Below, piece by piece: positions 44,385 through 53,285 of a stretch of DNA of 59,266 bases (its first letter is position 1; every line of letters begins with the position of its first letter). The stretch covers positions 461-59,726 of the forward strand of contig NZ_AOIM01000041.1 in NCBI RefSeq assembly GCF_000337575.1, written 5' to 3'. The notes below the pieces were generated by a model. It made no database searches and was not told the DNA's origin. It worked only from the letters and a program-made list of their open reading frames with translations. The position numbers and the translations under genes are program-made. Origin of the DNA: Natrialba hulunbeirensis JCM 10989. Lineage in GTDB: Archaea; Halobacteriota; Halobacteria; Halobacteriales; Natrialbaceae.

Positions 44385-45196
44385 CTCTCGGCGACGCCGT
44401 CCATCTCGAGTCCGGCGACGACGGACACGTCGCGACAATCACGCTCGACCAGCCAGACCGTCGCAACGCGCTCTCACGCGAGATTAACGCTGGAATCACC
44501 GAGGCGCTCGACGTGATCGAAGACGACGAGGCGTACGCGGACGCCCGCTGTGTCGTCATCGAGGGCTCGGGTGGTTCGTTCTCCGCCGGCGGCGATATCG
44601 AGGCCATGATCGAGGGGCTGGAGGGAGACATGCCCCTCGACGAGCGCGTGCGGGCACTCGAGCGCCGGACGAATCAGCTCATGGCGCGACTCGTCTCGTT
44701 CCCGCTGCCGACGATTGCGCTGGTCGACGGCCCCGCCGTGGGTGCCGGGGCAAACCTGGCCATCGCGTGTGACATGCAACTCGCGACCGCAGACGCCGCC
44801 TTTGGCTTCGTCTTCCGGCAGGTCGGGCTGAGCATCGACGCCGGCACGTCGTACCTGCTCCCGCGAATCGTCGGCGAGAACGTCGCACAGGAACTCGTCC
44901 TGACCGGAGACATCATCGGCGCGGATCGCGCCGCCGACTTCGGCCTGGTCAATCACGTCTATCCGAGCGATGAGTTCGACGAGCGCGCCGACGAGTTCGT
45001 CGAGAAGATCGTCTCCGGGCCGCCGGTCGCGATGCGTCACATGAAACGGCTCGTCGGCGAGGGACTGGATAAGTCACTCGAGCAGGCGCTGACCGACGAG
45101 GCGACGGCACAGGGAATCGTCTTCCAGACCGACGACCACGCAGAGGGCGTAAGCGCCTTCTTCGAGGACCGAGAGCCCGAGTACGAGGGTCGTTAA
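44381..45196 (+). CDS. Enoyl-CoA hydratase/isomerase family protein
   Basis: 271 residues. Crotonase signatures: TITLDQPDRRNALSREINAG, the oxyanion hole EGSGGSFSAGGDIEAM, VDGPAVGAGANLAIACDMQL, FGFVFRQVGLSIDAGTSYLL. Typical members hydrate trans-2-enoyl-CoA; the acidic residues of the hydratase pair (Glu/Asp near the GLSIDAG segment) are not securely placed, so isomerase or other crotonase activity is possible. Co-transcribed with the ligase through a 4-nt overlap. Confidence 0.9.
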   Translation: MTLGDAVHLESGDDGHVATITLDQPDRRNALSREINAGITEALDVIEDDEAYADARCVVIEGSGGSFSAGGDIEAMIEGLEGDMPLDERVRALERRTNQLMARLVSFPLPTIALVDGPAVGAGANLAIACDMQLATADAAFGFVFRQVGLSIDAGTSYLLPRIVGENVAQELVLTGDIIGADRAADFGLVNHVYPSDEFDERADEFVEKIVSGPPVAMRHMKRLVGEGLDKSLEQALTDEATAQGIVFQTDDHAEGVSAFFEDREPEYEGR

Positions 45197-45227
45197 CCGG
45201 ACGCGGCCCTCGTGGGCTGCCCGCTCG

Positions 45228-45686
45228 TCACCGAACCAGCGTCGAAACGCGCGCGTTCTCCTTTATCTGTATCCCACCGTCGGCGACCGACAGCGGCACC
45301 AGCGGCAGGTGCGAGCGAACCTGCACCGTCGGATGCGAGCCGCCGCGAGCCAGCAACTCGTTTCGCGGCTGCAGCTGGAGCGGTTCCTCGAGATCGCCCA
45401 GAAACTCGTTGTGCTGGATGACGTACTGACCGCCGTCGAGGTCCCACCAGCCGAACTCGTCGTCCGACGCTCGCAGCTCCGTCGGCACCGGATCGAGATC
45501 GGCATCTTCGAGCTCGTCACCGCCGAAATCGAGTTGGCCAGGGCCGGCGACCTCGTAGATCGCGCTCACCGTTAGATCGACGCCAGCGTCGTGGACCTGC
45601 GTCGGCTCGTGCACCAGGTTTTCGACGGCCGCAGCGAGCGATTCGTCTGCAGTCGCATCGGCGTCTGGATCGGAGTCGATTGACAT
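45228..45686 (-). CDS. dUTPase / dCTP deaminase-like protein
   Basis: 152 residues. After an acidic N-terminus, the segment DGGQYVIQHNEFLGDLEEP, LQLQPRNELLARGGSHPTVQ and VADGGIQIKENARVSTL follows the strand order of the dCTP-deaminase/dUTPase superfamily, with the RNELLARGG loop in place of the usual RSSLLR-x-G. Such proteins keep dUTP low. The catalytic set is only partly visible, so a divergent, possibly non-catalytic member cannot be excluded. Convergent with the hydratase gene (32 nt apart). Confidence 0.68.
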   Translation of the reverse strand: MSIDSDPDADATADESLAAAVENLVHEPTQVHDAGVDLTVSAIYEVAGPGQLDFGGDELEDADLDPVPTELRASDDEFGWWDLDGGQYVIQHNEFLGDLEEPLQLQPRNELLARGGSHPTVQVRSHLPLVPLSVADGGIQIKENARVSTLVR

Positions 45687-45810
45687 CTCGGGGAAGACTG
45701 ACCGCAGAGACGAGCAAAAAGATGGCGCTCCAGTCAGTCGAGTACCCCGAGTAGGCGCAAACTGCGCCGGCGGCTGAACTTGTATCAGCCTGGGCTCGAA
45801 ACGACGTTCT

Positions 45811-47187
45811 ATGGACGTAAGTCAGGAACGGCTGCGGGCCGACATCGAGGCAAACGCGGCCTTCGGTGCACTCGAGTACGACGATTCGAAGCCCCCGAAC
45901 GATGATGACGGCGAGGGACAGGCACAGCAACAGAGGCAGAAACACGGCCGAACCGTCCTCACCGGAACCGAGGCGAACCGGCGGGCCAGAGACCACCTCG
46001 TCGAACGGTTCGAGGACGCCGGGCTTGCAGTCGAGATCGACGCCGTCGGCAACATCACCGGCACATGGACGCCGGAGAGCGCGGAGCCCGACGCCGCCCC
46101 CGTCGCGGCCGGGAGCCACCTCGATTCCGTTCCCGAGGGCGGCATCTTCGACGGCCCGCTCGGTGTCTACGCTGCACTCGAGTCCGTCCGCGCGCTGCAG
46201 GACGCCAAGGCCGAGCCGGAGCGCCCGATCACCGTCGTCTGCTTCACCGAGGAGGAGGGCACCCGTTTCGGCGGTGGACTGCTTGGCTCGTCGGTTGCGA
46301 CCGGTCAGCTTGCAGTCGAGGAGGCGCTGGCCGCAACGGACGCCGACGGCGTGCAGTTGGGGGATTCACTCGCAGATATCGGCTACCGCGGCGAGGGTGT
46401 ACTCGAGCCCGCTGACTGGGATTCATTTCTCGAGTTGCACGTCGAGCAGGACACCCGACTCGAGGACGCGGGCGTTCCCGTCGGCGTCGTCTCGACGATC
46501 ACCGGCATCGCCCACGTCACCGCGACGTTCACCGGCGAGACGAACCACGCGGGGACGACGGGAATGGCTGAGCGGGCGGACGCGTTCACAGCCGCGAGCG
46601 AGTTCGCGCTGGCACTCGAGGAGACCGGGATGGAGGCGGCGGTTGCGGGAGCGAGTGAGAGCGCTGGCAATGGCGACGCTGATGCTGACGCTGACGGTAT
46701 AGACAAACCCGTCGGAGGTACAGCAGTCGCAACCGTCGGCAAGTGCAACGTCACCCCGAACGCGACGAACGTCGTCCCCGGCCGCGTCGAACTCGGCGTC
46801 GACATCCGCGACGTCGACGGCGAGACGATGGCCGGACTGCTCGAGCGTGCGGAGCAAATCCTGGCGCGGATCGAGTCCGAGCGACCGGTCGAAACCACCT
46901 TCGAACTCGAACTCGATGTTTCACCCGCACCGATGAGCGAGCGCTGTCGGGACGCACTCGAGTCCGGTGCCGATGCCACGGCAGTCGACGCGCGCACGCT
47001 GCACTCGGGCGCGGCCCACGACGCGATGTGCGTCTCACGAGTGACCGATGCCGGGATGCTCTTTGCGCCGTCCCGCGACGGGCTCTCGCACACGCCACTC
47101 GAGTGGACGGACTGGGACGACTGCGCGACGGCGACGCGGGTGCTCGCCAAGGCGGTCGGACAGCTCGCCGGCGCAGCGTCGGACTGA
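45811..47187 (+). CDS. M20-family Zn amidase (N-carbamoyl-amino acid hydrolase/allantoate amidohydrolase type)
   Basis: 458 residues. The metal-site motifs are VAAGSHLDSVPEGGIFDGPLG (His-Asp), CFTEEEGTRFGGGLLGS (Glu pair), LELHVEQDTRLED and LHSGAAHDAMCV. The lid domain (about 225-340) includes THAxTTG-like NHAGTTGMAERAD and NVVPGRVELGVDIRDVD. An Asp/Ala repeat DADADADG lies in the lid. Hydrolyses N-carbamoyl amino acids or ureido acids from purine or pyrimidine breakdown. The exact substrate is open. Followed by the O-methyltransferase gene 48 nt away. Confidence 0.9.
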   Translation: MDVSQERLRADIEANAAFGALEYDDSKPPNDDDGEGQAQQQRQKHGRTVLTGTEANRRARDHLVERFEDAGLAVEIDAVGNITGTWTPESAEPDAAPVAAGSHLDSVPEGGIFDGPLGVYAALESVRALQDAKAEPERPITVVCFTEEEGTRFGGGLLGSSVATGQLAVEEALAATDADGVQLGDSLADIGYRGEGVLEPADWDSFLELHVEQDTRLEDAGVPVGVVSTITGIAHVTATFTGETNHAGTTGMAERADAFTAASEFALALEETGMEAAVAGASESAGNGDADADADGIDKPVGGTAVATVGKCNVTPNATNVVPGRVELGVDIRDVDGETMAGLLERAEQILARIESERPVETTFELELDVSPAPMSERCRDALESGADATAVDARTLHSGAAHDAMCVSRVTDAGMLFAPSRDGLSHTPLEWTDWDDCATATRVLAKAVGQLAGAASD

Positions 47188-47235
47188 GTACACTGCGCCC
47201 TGACCTTGATATGGGCTCGGCGGGAGGGGTCAGCT

Positions 47236-47937
47236 ATGGTCGACGTTCTCGCAGCTGAGATCAGTCGCTTCGTTCGCGCGGTCGGTCCCGAACCCGACGA
47301 GACGCTGGTGGAAATGGACCGCTTCGCCGAGGAACACGGGTTTCCACACGTCGGGCCGGAGGTCGGTGCGTTCCTCCGCTTTGTCGCCCGACTGAGCGAC
47401 GCCGAGCGCATCTTCGAGTTCGGTTCGGGCTACGGGTATTCCGCCTACTGGTTCGCCGACGCGCTCCCGGACGATGGCGGCGAGATCGTCCTCACCGAGG
47501 TCGACGAGGACGAACTCGAGCAAGCCCGCGAGTACATGGCCGCAGGCGGCTACGATGCTCTTGCGCAGTACGAACTCGGCGATGCGGTCGAGACCGCGGA
47601 ACGGTACGACGGCCCCTTCGACGTGGTGTTGATCGACATCCAGAAACACCAGTACAAGGATGCCTTCGAAGCGATTCGATCGAAGGTACCGGTCGGCGGC
47701 GTTATCGTCGCCGACAACGCCATCTCGGCGAGCGTCATCGAATTCGAGAAACTCCTCGATATGGTCGAAGCCGCACAGGCTGACGACGATGCAGCACGAC
47801 GGGTCATCGAGGCCGAGAGTAACGAACACACGCGCGGCATCGCCGACTATCTCGAGCGCGTCTCGGCAGATCCGGCGTTCGAGACGGTGGTCACCCCGCT
47901 CGGAGAAGGAATCGCAGTGAGTTATCGTGTCGAGTAA
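47236..47937 (+). CDS. O-methyltransferase (class I, COMT-like)
   Basis: 233 residues from ATG 47236 (MVDVLAAEISRFVRAVGP). The SAM loop IFEFGSGYGYSAYWFADALP, the acidic post-I EVDEDELEQAREYM, and motif IV FDVVLIDIQKHQYKDAFEAI match family-3 O-methyltransferases such as CCoAMT/COMT, and the terminal half contains the VIVADNAISASVIE metal/SAM loop. The substrate is unknown. The 3' end overlaps the convergent membrane-protein gene by 16 nt. Confidence 0.9.
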   Translation: MVDVLAAEISRFVRAVGPEPDETLVEMDRFAEEHGFPHVGPEVGAFLRFVARLSDAERIFEFGSGYGYSAYWFADALPDDGGEIVLTEVDEDELEQAREYMAAGGYDALAQYELGDAVETAERYDGPFDVVLIDIQKHQYKDAFEAIRSKVPVGGVIVADNAISASVIEFEKLLDMVEAAQADDDAARRVIEAESNEHTRGIADYLERVSADPAFETVVTPLGEGIAVSYRVE

Positions 47938-48380
47938 TCCGAGGTGTCGCCCTCGAGCACCTGTTCTTCTGGCGTATCGGCACTGACCGTCGCACCGTAT
48001 TCGCGGAAGCCGAGGAACGTCGTCGCCGCACAGGCGGTGAGCAGGGTTGCCCAGGTGAGCGCCGTGAGCCCGAGCGCGACCGCGCCGTCCGGCCCGGGTG
48101 TTACCGCACCGACGGTTCCCAGACCGACGAGATGCGTGGCGGAGATGGCGAGGAAGGCACTCCAGAGCGCAAACGCGTGGATGGCAAGCGACCGGCGGGA
48201 AACCAGATTCGCATAGCGTGCGCCGGTATAGACGCCGACGACGGCGAGCACCGTCGCTCCGAATGTAAGACCAAGTTCGTCGGCGGTCGCCCCGGCAGCG
48301 CCCGCGACGCCAAAGCAGGCAAACGAGACGGCGAGCAGGTATCGATCCGAACGGAGTGTTGTCGGAATCACGTCGTGCAC
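47922..48380 (-). CDS. Small membrane protein of unknown function
   Basis: 152 residues from GTG 48380, chosen because a TATA box lies about 32 nt upstream (48408-48416); the longer frame to ATG 48461 would include that promoter. Four hydrophobic segments (about 14-33, 38-53, 70-90, 103-121) then a charged tail EYGATVSADTPEEQVLEG. No family is recognised. It overlaps the convergent methyltransferase gene by 16 nt. Confidence 0.7.
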   Translation of the reverse strand: MHDVIPTTLRSDRYLLAVSFACFGVAGAAGATADELGLTFGATVLAVVGVYTGARYANLVSRRSLAIHAFALWSAFLAISATHLVGLGTVGAVTPGPDGAVALGLTALTWATLLTACAATTFLGFREYGATVSADTPEEQVLEGDTSDYSTR

Positions 48381-48407
48381 CGCGTTGCTGGCACGTATAT
48401 CCGGCCG

Positions 48408-48416
48408 AATATATAG
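48408..48416 (-). promoter_or_regulatory. TATA box for the 48380 gene
   Basis: CTATATATT on the minus strand, 28-36 nt before the GTG at 48380; decides in favour of the short GTG start. Confidence 0.65.
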
Positions 48417-48502
48417 CTGTTGGCTCGGGTACGTGTTCGTGACGGACAGCGCGGGTATCATATCCGTCTAAGGGAGGGTTCCTCCGCTGCCGCCCGTCGC
48501 CG

Positions 48503-49309
48503 TTACAGGCCTCCCCGACCGCTCCCCGGCTGCGGATCGACGTGTGACTCGGGCATGAGCGCCTCGAAGGACTGGTCGTCGAGCCACTCGAGTAGTGCCA
48601 CCAGTTGCTCGGCCGCGGCATCGAACAGTTGTTCACCTACTTCGGGCGTGGCGTCGGTCTGGTCGCCGAAGACGCCGTTTGGACTGTTCTCGATGGCATC
48701 GTAGAACGTCGTCGCGCCGTGGACGCGCGCAGTGTCGCCGTCGAAGGCGACGCCGCCGTCGCGGGCGTTCTCGAGTTGGTCCTCGCGGACGAGTTCGTTC
48801 GCGATGTGCATGATCATCGCGGTCTCCTTGGGGCCGCCGTGGGGGCCGGGCGTTTCGAAGACCTCCTCGATCAGGCCGGGGATGGATTCGTCCCACATCC
48901 ACTCGATGGCGTAGGCGGTCTCGTCCTCGTGAAGCCGGCGGCCGACCTCTCGGAGGTGAGCGACGTTGCCGCCGTGGGCGTTGACGTAGACGATGCGGTC
49001 GATACCGTGGTAGGTAAGGTTCCGCGAGAGGTTCTCGACGTAGTCGCGAAAGACCGGTGCGTCGACCCACATCGTGCCGTGAAACTGCCGGTGGTGGGAG
49101 CTGACACCGATCGAAATCGGCGGGGTGCAAAGATGGCCGGTCCGCTCCGTTGCAGCGCGCGCCAGCGCCTCGGCGATCATGTGGTCCGTTCCTTCGGGCA
49201 GGTGTGGGCCGTGTTGCTCGGTCGAGCCAAGCGGAACGACCGCGAGCGATTCTGACTCCGACTCGACGTAGTCCGCGAGGTCGGGCCAGGTCTGGGCTGG
49301 AAGATACAT
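48503..49309 (-). CDS. Creatininase-family amidohydrolase
   Basis: 268 residues. Metal-binding motifs of the family: VVPLGSTEQHGPHLPEGTDH (E-x-H and D), SSHHRQFHGTMWVDA, IVYVNAHGGNVAHLREVG and the late GPHGGPKETAMIMH with the catalytic Glu. The family includes creatinine amidohydrolase, the mycofactocin protein MftE and the archaeal formamide hydrolase ArfB of riboflavin/F420 synthesis. The presence of an ArfC-type reductase in this genome makes ArfB possible, but no operon link is visible. Confidence 0.88.
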   Translation of the reverse strand: MYLPAQTWPDLADYVESESESLAVVPLGSTEQHGPHLPEGTDHMIAEALARAATERTGHLCTPPISIGVSSHHRQFHGTMWVDAPVFRDYVENLSRNLTYHGIDRIVYVNAHGGNVAHLREVGRRLHEDETAYAIEWMWDESIPGLIEEVFETPGPHGGPKETAMIMHIANELVREDQLENARDGGVAFDGDTARVHGATTFYDAIENSPNGVFGDQTDATPEVGEQLFDAAAEQLVALLEWLDDQSFEALMPESHVDPQPGSGRGGL

Positions 49310-49414
49310 TCGGTAGTGGAGTATCGCACTGAATCCGCAAAACTGTGCCTGTCGCGATACAGTTTTAGCAAGAACTCCTCCAGGCTGAGCGACGACGCCA
49401 GCCGTGATGATAAA

Positions 49415-49423
49415 CCTTAATAG
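49415..49423 (+). promoter_or_regulatory. TATA box of nikR
   Basis: CCTTAATAG is centred about 27 nt before ATG 49446 and fits a leaderless transcript; supports the 49446 start instead of 49404. Confidence 0.6.
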
Positions 49424-49445
49424 ATTTCTACCGCTGAGTTATTAT

Positions 49446-49874
49446 ATGGCAGTCGTCAGCGTCTCGATGCCGGACGAACTTCTCGAGCGACTCGATCAGT
49501 TTGCAGATGAACACGGCTACACTGGCCGCAGTGAAGTCGTCCGAGAAGCCTCTCGTAACCTCCTCGGCGAGTTCGAAGACACGCGTCTCGAGGACCGCGA
49601 ACTCATGGCGATCGTTACGGTCCTCTTCGACTACGAGACGACCGCCGTCGAGGAGCGCATGATGCACCTGCGCCACGAACACGAGGGCCTCGTCGCCTCG
49701 AACTTCCACAGCCACGTCGGCGATCACTACTGCATGGAACTGTTCGTTCTCGAGGGTGAACTCGAGGAAATCTCGACGTTCGTCGGGAAGATCCGCGCGA
49801 CCAAGGACGCGCTGACGGTCGACTACTCCGTGACGCCGGTCGACAGTTTCGACCCACTCAGCCAGGATCACTGA
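49446..49874 (+). CDS. nikR: Nickel-responsive regulator NikR
   Basis: 142 residues. Residues 1-45 are a ribbon-helix-helix ([34 protein letters not shown]). The C-terminal ACT-like domain holds the nickel ligands His77, His88, His90 and Cys96, each one position later than the E. coli ligands 76, 87, 89 and 95; all four are present. Represses nickel import genes when nickel is bound. No nickel transporter or urease is nearby, so its target lies elsewhere or it may control its own gene. Monocistronic. Confidence 0.92.
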   Translation: MAVVSVSMPDELLERLDQFADEHGYTGRSEVVREASRNLLGEFEDTRLEDRELMAIVTVLFDYETTAVEERMMHLRHEHEGLVASNFHSHVGDHYCMELFVLEGELEEISTFVGKIRATKDALTVDYSVTPVDSFDPLSQDH

Positions 49875-50013
49875 TACGGCCCGTTGTAGTTCTGTACCGG
49901 TAATCTGCGACCCCGCGGGCGGAGATCACCGATAAAACGCTACAACGATCCGTATGAGCGCACAAATCGAACTGAACGCGTACCTTTACTGTGATCCGCG
50001 CCAAGAGTCAGCC

Positions 50014-50430
50014 ATGTCCTACCGGAAGGTGAACTACGAGGAGGTCGATCAGGTCTCGAGTGCGATGCACGTCCTGAGCGACCCACTCGAGACGGAGCAG
50101 GTTGGGGTGACGGTCGCCCGCTGCGATCCGGACTGGAAGAGCAAACCCCACGATCACACGGACAACGACCACGAAGAGGTCTACGTCCTTATCGAGGGCG
50201 AGGCGACGGTCGTGGTCGACGACGATCCGGTCACAATGGAGGCCGGCGACGCGCTGTGGATCCCGCCCGAATCCACGCGGCAGATCCGCAACGGTGACAC
50301 CGAGAGCGCGTTCGTCCTCGTGAGCGCGCCGAGTCTGCGAGACGACGACGGCGACGGCAACGGTGACGGTGGCGGTGGCGGTGATGGGAGCGGGAACGGC
50401 GAGTGGCTCCTCTCCGGATTCGCCGGGTAG
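50014..50430 (+). CDS. Small cupin-domain protein
   Basis: 138 residues from ATG 50014 (MSYRKVNYEEVDQVSSAMHV); a frame from 49954 extends further but adds an out-of-character segment. Cupin motif 1 is KPHDHTDNDHEEVYVLIEGE and motif 2 GDALWIPPESTRQIRN. Both metal-binding regions are present (His-x-His and Glu; the final His of motif 2 is Gln). The C-terminus is a Gly/Asp low-complexity run ending WLLSGFAG. Function unknown; perhaps a small-molecule dioxygenase or isomerase. Confidence 0.82.
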   Translation: MSYRKVNYEEVDQVSSAMHVLSDPLETEQVGVTVARCDPDWKSKPHDHTDNDHEEVYVLIEGEATVVVDDDPVTMEAGDALWIPPESTRQIRNGDTESAFVLVSAPSLRDDDGDGNGDGGGGGDGSGNGEWLLSGFAG

Positions 50431-50661
50431 AGAAACGCTAGCGTAAGTGCCACACTGTGCACTCACACCGCCGACGGTCACCAACCGATGGCAGAAAACC
50501 GATGGCAGAACTGTCCAGATACTGGAAGCCGTGTTCGCCCGTCATATGATGCGTGAGTTGAGACAGAGAGTTGCTCTCCCTGTTGGGTCCGCTCTCCCTG
50601 CTGGGCCTAACCAGTCCATTGCAGCCGTCTGCACCCCACCGTCAGCTGTGAGTGTCCCACG
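50431..50661. other. Intergenic region with short tandem repeats
   Basis: Contains a perfect 14-bp tandem repeat AACCGATGGCAGAA (50483-50496 and 50497-50510) and an 18-bp near repeat GCTCTCCCTGTTGGGTCC (50573-50590) / GCTCTCCCTGCTGGGCCT (50591-50608; 15 of 18 identical). Both precede the histidine kinase gene (ATG 50662) and may be regulator sites or slippage products. Confidence 0.7.
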
Positions 50662-53133
50662 ATGAGTCGCGCACACATTCTTTGTGTCAGCCGCGATCCA
50701 TCGACGCGAGCAGCGCTCACACTCGCGTTCACCGACGCCCCTGCAAGCGTCAGCGTCGTCCCGAAACCCGAACTGGTTCTCGACCAACTCGAGTCCAGGC
50801 GAGAGCAGGAGTTCCCCCGGAGCGAGCGCGGGAACGACGCACAGCCGGGTGCTGGTCGGGGTGGCGAGCGGGCCGGCCACGAGCAGCACGAACACCATGC
50901 ACACCACGCGCACCGCGAACGCATCGATGCGATCATCATCGACGTCGACACCATCGACTCCGTGTCGGCGTTTGTAACCGAACTCGAGAGCGTCGCGTCC
51001 GCACCACCCTCGGTGTTCGCCTACTGGGGGGAAGGTGGGGCTGGAAATGGCAGTAGGAAAGAAAGCACTGGTGAGGAGACTGCAGCCAGCGGCGAACGTT
51101 CCAACGAGTTGCCCACCGACTCCAACGCTCTCGTCTCTGGGGACACTGACTCCGCATCGTCGCTGCCGGTACTCGCCGAACTCTCGATTCCGGACACGCC
51201 GAAAACTGCGGGTGGAACACGGGAACGTTCGTCTACACCCCGCGAACGGGAGACGAACACGCTGGCAGAATCTGGCGACATCGCCGCGACCGTCCTGTCG
51301 AGCGTCGATGCGGGAACACCGAACGGCGGGGCTGGGTTCCCCGAACTCGAGCGGACGGGCGGTAGATCCGTCACCGGAACGGACGACGATGGCGACGCAG
51401 TCGACGTGTCCCACCCCGAACTCGTCGCGACCGTTCGGCGTGAGCTGGCCGACACGACCGCACCACAGACCGTCGAGCAAGTGCTCCGAACCGTGTTCAC
51501 CGAGCGCGACGCGTTTGTTTTCGCCTGGGTTGGCGAGTACGACCGTGGCGAACACTCGGTCGTCCCCTGGGCGACAGATCCGGAGGCGACCGAGTGGCCC
51601 ATCCACCGCACGTTCCGCGTCGGAAGCGGTGTGAATCCGCTGCTCGAGCGAGCGCTGTACTCCCAGCGCCTCCAGACGCAGGATCTTGCCTCCCAGCCAG
51701 ACCTGACTATCATGGGCGGTGCGTTCACCCCCGCACCGTTTCACGACCGGGCGCGCGAGCACGGTGCCCGATCGATCGCCGTCGCGCCGCTCGCGACGGA
51801 CACAGATCGGTACGGCGTCCTCGTCGTCTACGCACCGACACCGTTCACAGCCGACACCCGCCGGACAGTCCGTGCCGTCGCCGACGTCGCTTCACACGTC
51901 CTCGAGACGATCGCGATTCGCGGCCAACTCGAGCAACAGGAGCGAACGCTACACCGGTATGAACGCCTCGTCAAGACCGCGGGTGACGGCATCTTCGTTC
52001 TCGATGGCTCGGGCCACGTGATGACCGTGAACGACGCGTTCGTCGAGATGACGGGCTACAGCCGCGAGTGGCTCCTCGGCGAGCACATCTCCTTGCTCTT
52101 TGACAACCAGACGATCGAGCACGCGACCGAGACGGTCCGATCGCTCATCGAGTCCGATGGCCGCTCGGCGACGATCGAAGTGCCACTGGAGACGAAAGCC
52201 GGCTCGTACGTCACCTGCGAGGCACAGATTGCTGTCCTCGATCGTACTACCGATGCAGGCGGCGCCGATAGCAGCGGTGTCGATGTCGACACACCCACCG
52301 ACAGCAACGGACACAGCGAACCTAACGGCGCTACCACCACCAACACCACCTTCGGTGGCACCGTCGGCGTTCTCCGCGACATCACCGAGCGCAAACGAAA
52401 CGAGCGCCGCCTGCGCAAACAGAACGAGCGCCTCGACGCCTTCGCCCGCATCGTCAGCCACGATCTGCGCAACCCGCTCGGCATCGCCCAGGGCTATCTC
52501 GACCTCATCGACGAAACCGGCTCACTCGAGCACCTCCCAACGGCCCAGCGGAGTCTCGATCGCATGGAGGCGATCATCCACGACGTGCTCGCCATCGCTC
52601 GCGACGGAACGTGGGCGAGCGACACTGGGCGCGTCGACCTCGAAACCGTCGCCAGCGAGGCCTGGGAGCACGTCTCGACGGGCGAGGCGACACTCACGCT
52701 GACCGGGACGACAACGTTCATGGCCGACCGCTCCCGACTCCTGCGCGTCTTCGAGAACCTGTTTCGGAACGCGATCGAACACGGCTGTCCCGACGAGCAG
52801 GTCGACGAACTGGCCGTTCGTGTGGGGGTACTCGAGTACGAGTCCGACGACCAGCGACGGACTCCGATCACGGACGGCGACAGCGGAGACGACGAGCAGG
52901 TGGGCGGGCCGTGTGGCTTTTTCGTCGCGGACAACGGGTCCGGATTGCCGGACGATCTGGCGGCAAACGACGACCTGTTCGATCCCTCGATTTCGTCCGA
53001 GACGGACAGTCTGGGGATTGGCCTCTGGATCGTTCGAGAGGTAGCGACGGGTCACGACTGGCACGTGCGTGCGCGTGAGAGCGAGGCTGGTGGCGCACGA
53101 TTTGAGTTCGTGACTGGGGACGCCGAGCAGTAA
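50662..53133 (+). CDS. PAS/GAF sensor histidine kinase with degenerate N-terminal receiver
   Basis: 823 residues. A receiver-like N-terminus (HILCVSRDPSTRAALTLAF) is interrupted by a polar insertion of about 40 residues that includes a His-rich run (about 71-84, HEQHEHHAHHAH) before RIDAIIIDVDTIDS. After a disordered acidic linker come a GAF domain (about 273-425), a PAS domain (about 430-555), the HisKA H-box IVSHDLRNPLGIAQGYLDLIDE (about 594-615) and HATPase N-box FRNAIEHG with DNGSGLPDD and the GIGLWIVREV motif. The phospho-accepting His is present; receiver function is doubtful because the insertion breaks it. No response regulator follows. Confidence 0.9.
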   Translation: MSRAHILCVSRDPSTRAALTLAFTDAPASVSVVPKPELVLDQLESRREQEFPRSERGNDAQPGAGRGGERAGHEQHEHHAHHAHRERIDAIIIDVDTIDSVSAFVTELESVASAPPSVFAYWGEGGAGNGSRKESTGEETAASGERSNELPTDSNALVSGDTDSASSLPVLAELSIPDTPKTAGGTRERSSTPRERETNTLAESGDIAATVLSSVDAGTPNGGAGFPELERTGGRSVTGTDDDGDAVDVSHPELVATVRRELADTTAPQTVEQVLRTVFTERDAFVFAWVGEYDRGEHSVVPWATDPEATEWPIHRTFRVGSGVNPLLERALYSQRLQTQDLASQPDLTIMGGAFTPAPFHDRAREHGARSIAVAPLATDTDRYGVLVVYAPTPFTADTRRTVRAVADVASHVLETIAIRGQLEQQERTLHRYERLVKTAGDGIFVLDGSGHVMTVNDAFVEMTGYSREWLLGEHISLLFDNQTIEHATETVRSLIESDGRSATIEVPLETKAGSYVTCEAQIAVLDRTTDAGGADSSGVDVDTPTDSNGHSEPNGATTTNTTFGGTVGVLRDITERKRNERRLRKQNERLDAFARIVSHDLRNPLGIAQGYLDLIDETGSLEHLPTAQRSLDRMEAIIHDVLAIARDGTWASDTGRVDLETVASEAWEHVSTGEATLTLTGTTTFMADRSRLLRVFENLFRNAIEHGCPDEQVDELAVRVGVLEYESDDQRRTPITDGDSGDDEQVGGPCGFFVADNGSGLPDDLAANDDLFDPSISSETDSLGIGLWIVREVATGHDWHVRARESEAGGARFEFVTGDAEQ

Positions 53134-53234
53134 TACTGTCAGACAGCAACGGCTCGGGCGTTACAGTCGTCAAAAAATACCGCGTCGGTCGCTGGCCCTG
53201 TCTGCTGGCCACGACCGGAATCTGGTACGGTGTT

Positions 53235-53281
53235 CAGTCCCAGTTCCAGTTCCAGCTTCAGTTCCAGTTCAACTCCAGTTC
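53235..53281. repeat. (CAGTTC)n hexamer tract
   Basis: CAGTCC, CAGTTC, CAGTTC, CAGCTT, CAGTTC, CAGTTC, AACTC, CAGTTC: eight units, one shortened to 5 nt, ending 4 nt before the stop of the leftward HBD-fusion gene. Read in the direction of that gene it is (GAACTG)n, the same tract as after the stop at 28733. Confidence 0.75.
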
Positions 53282-53285
53282 GCTC

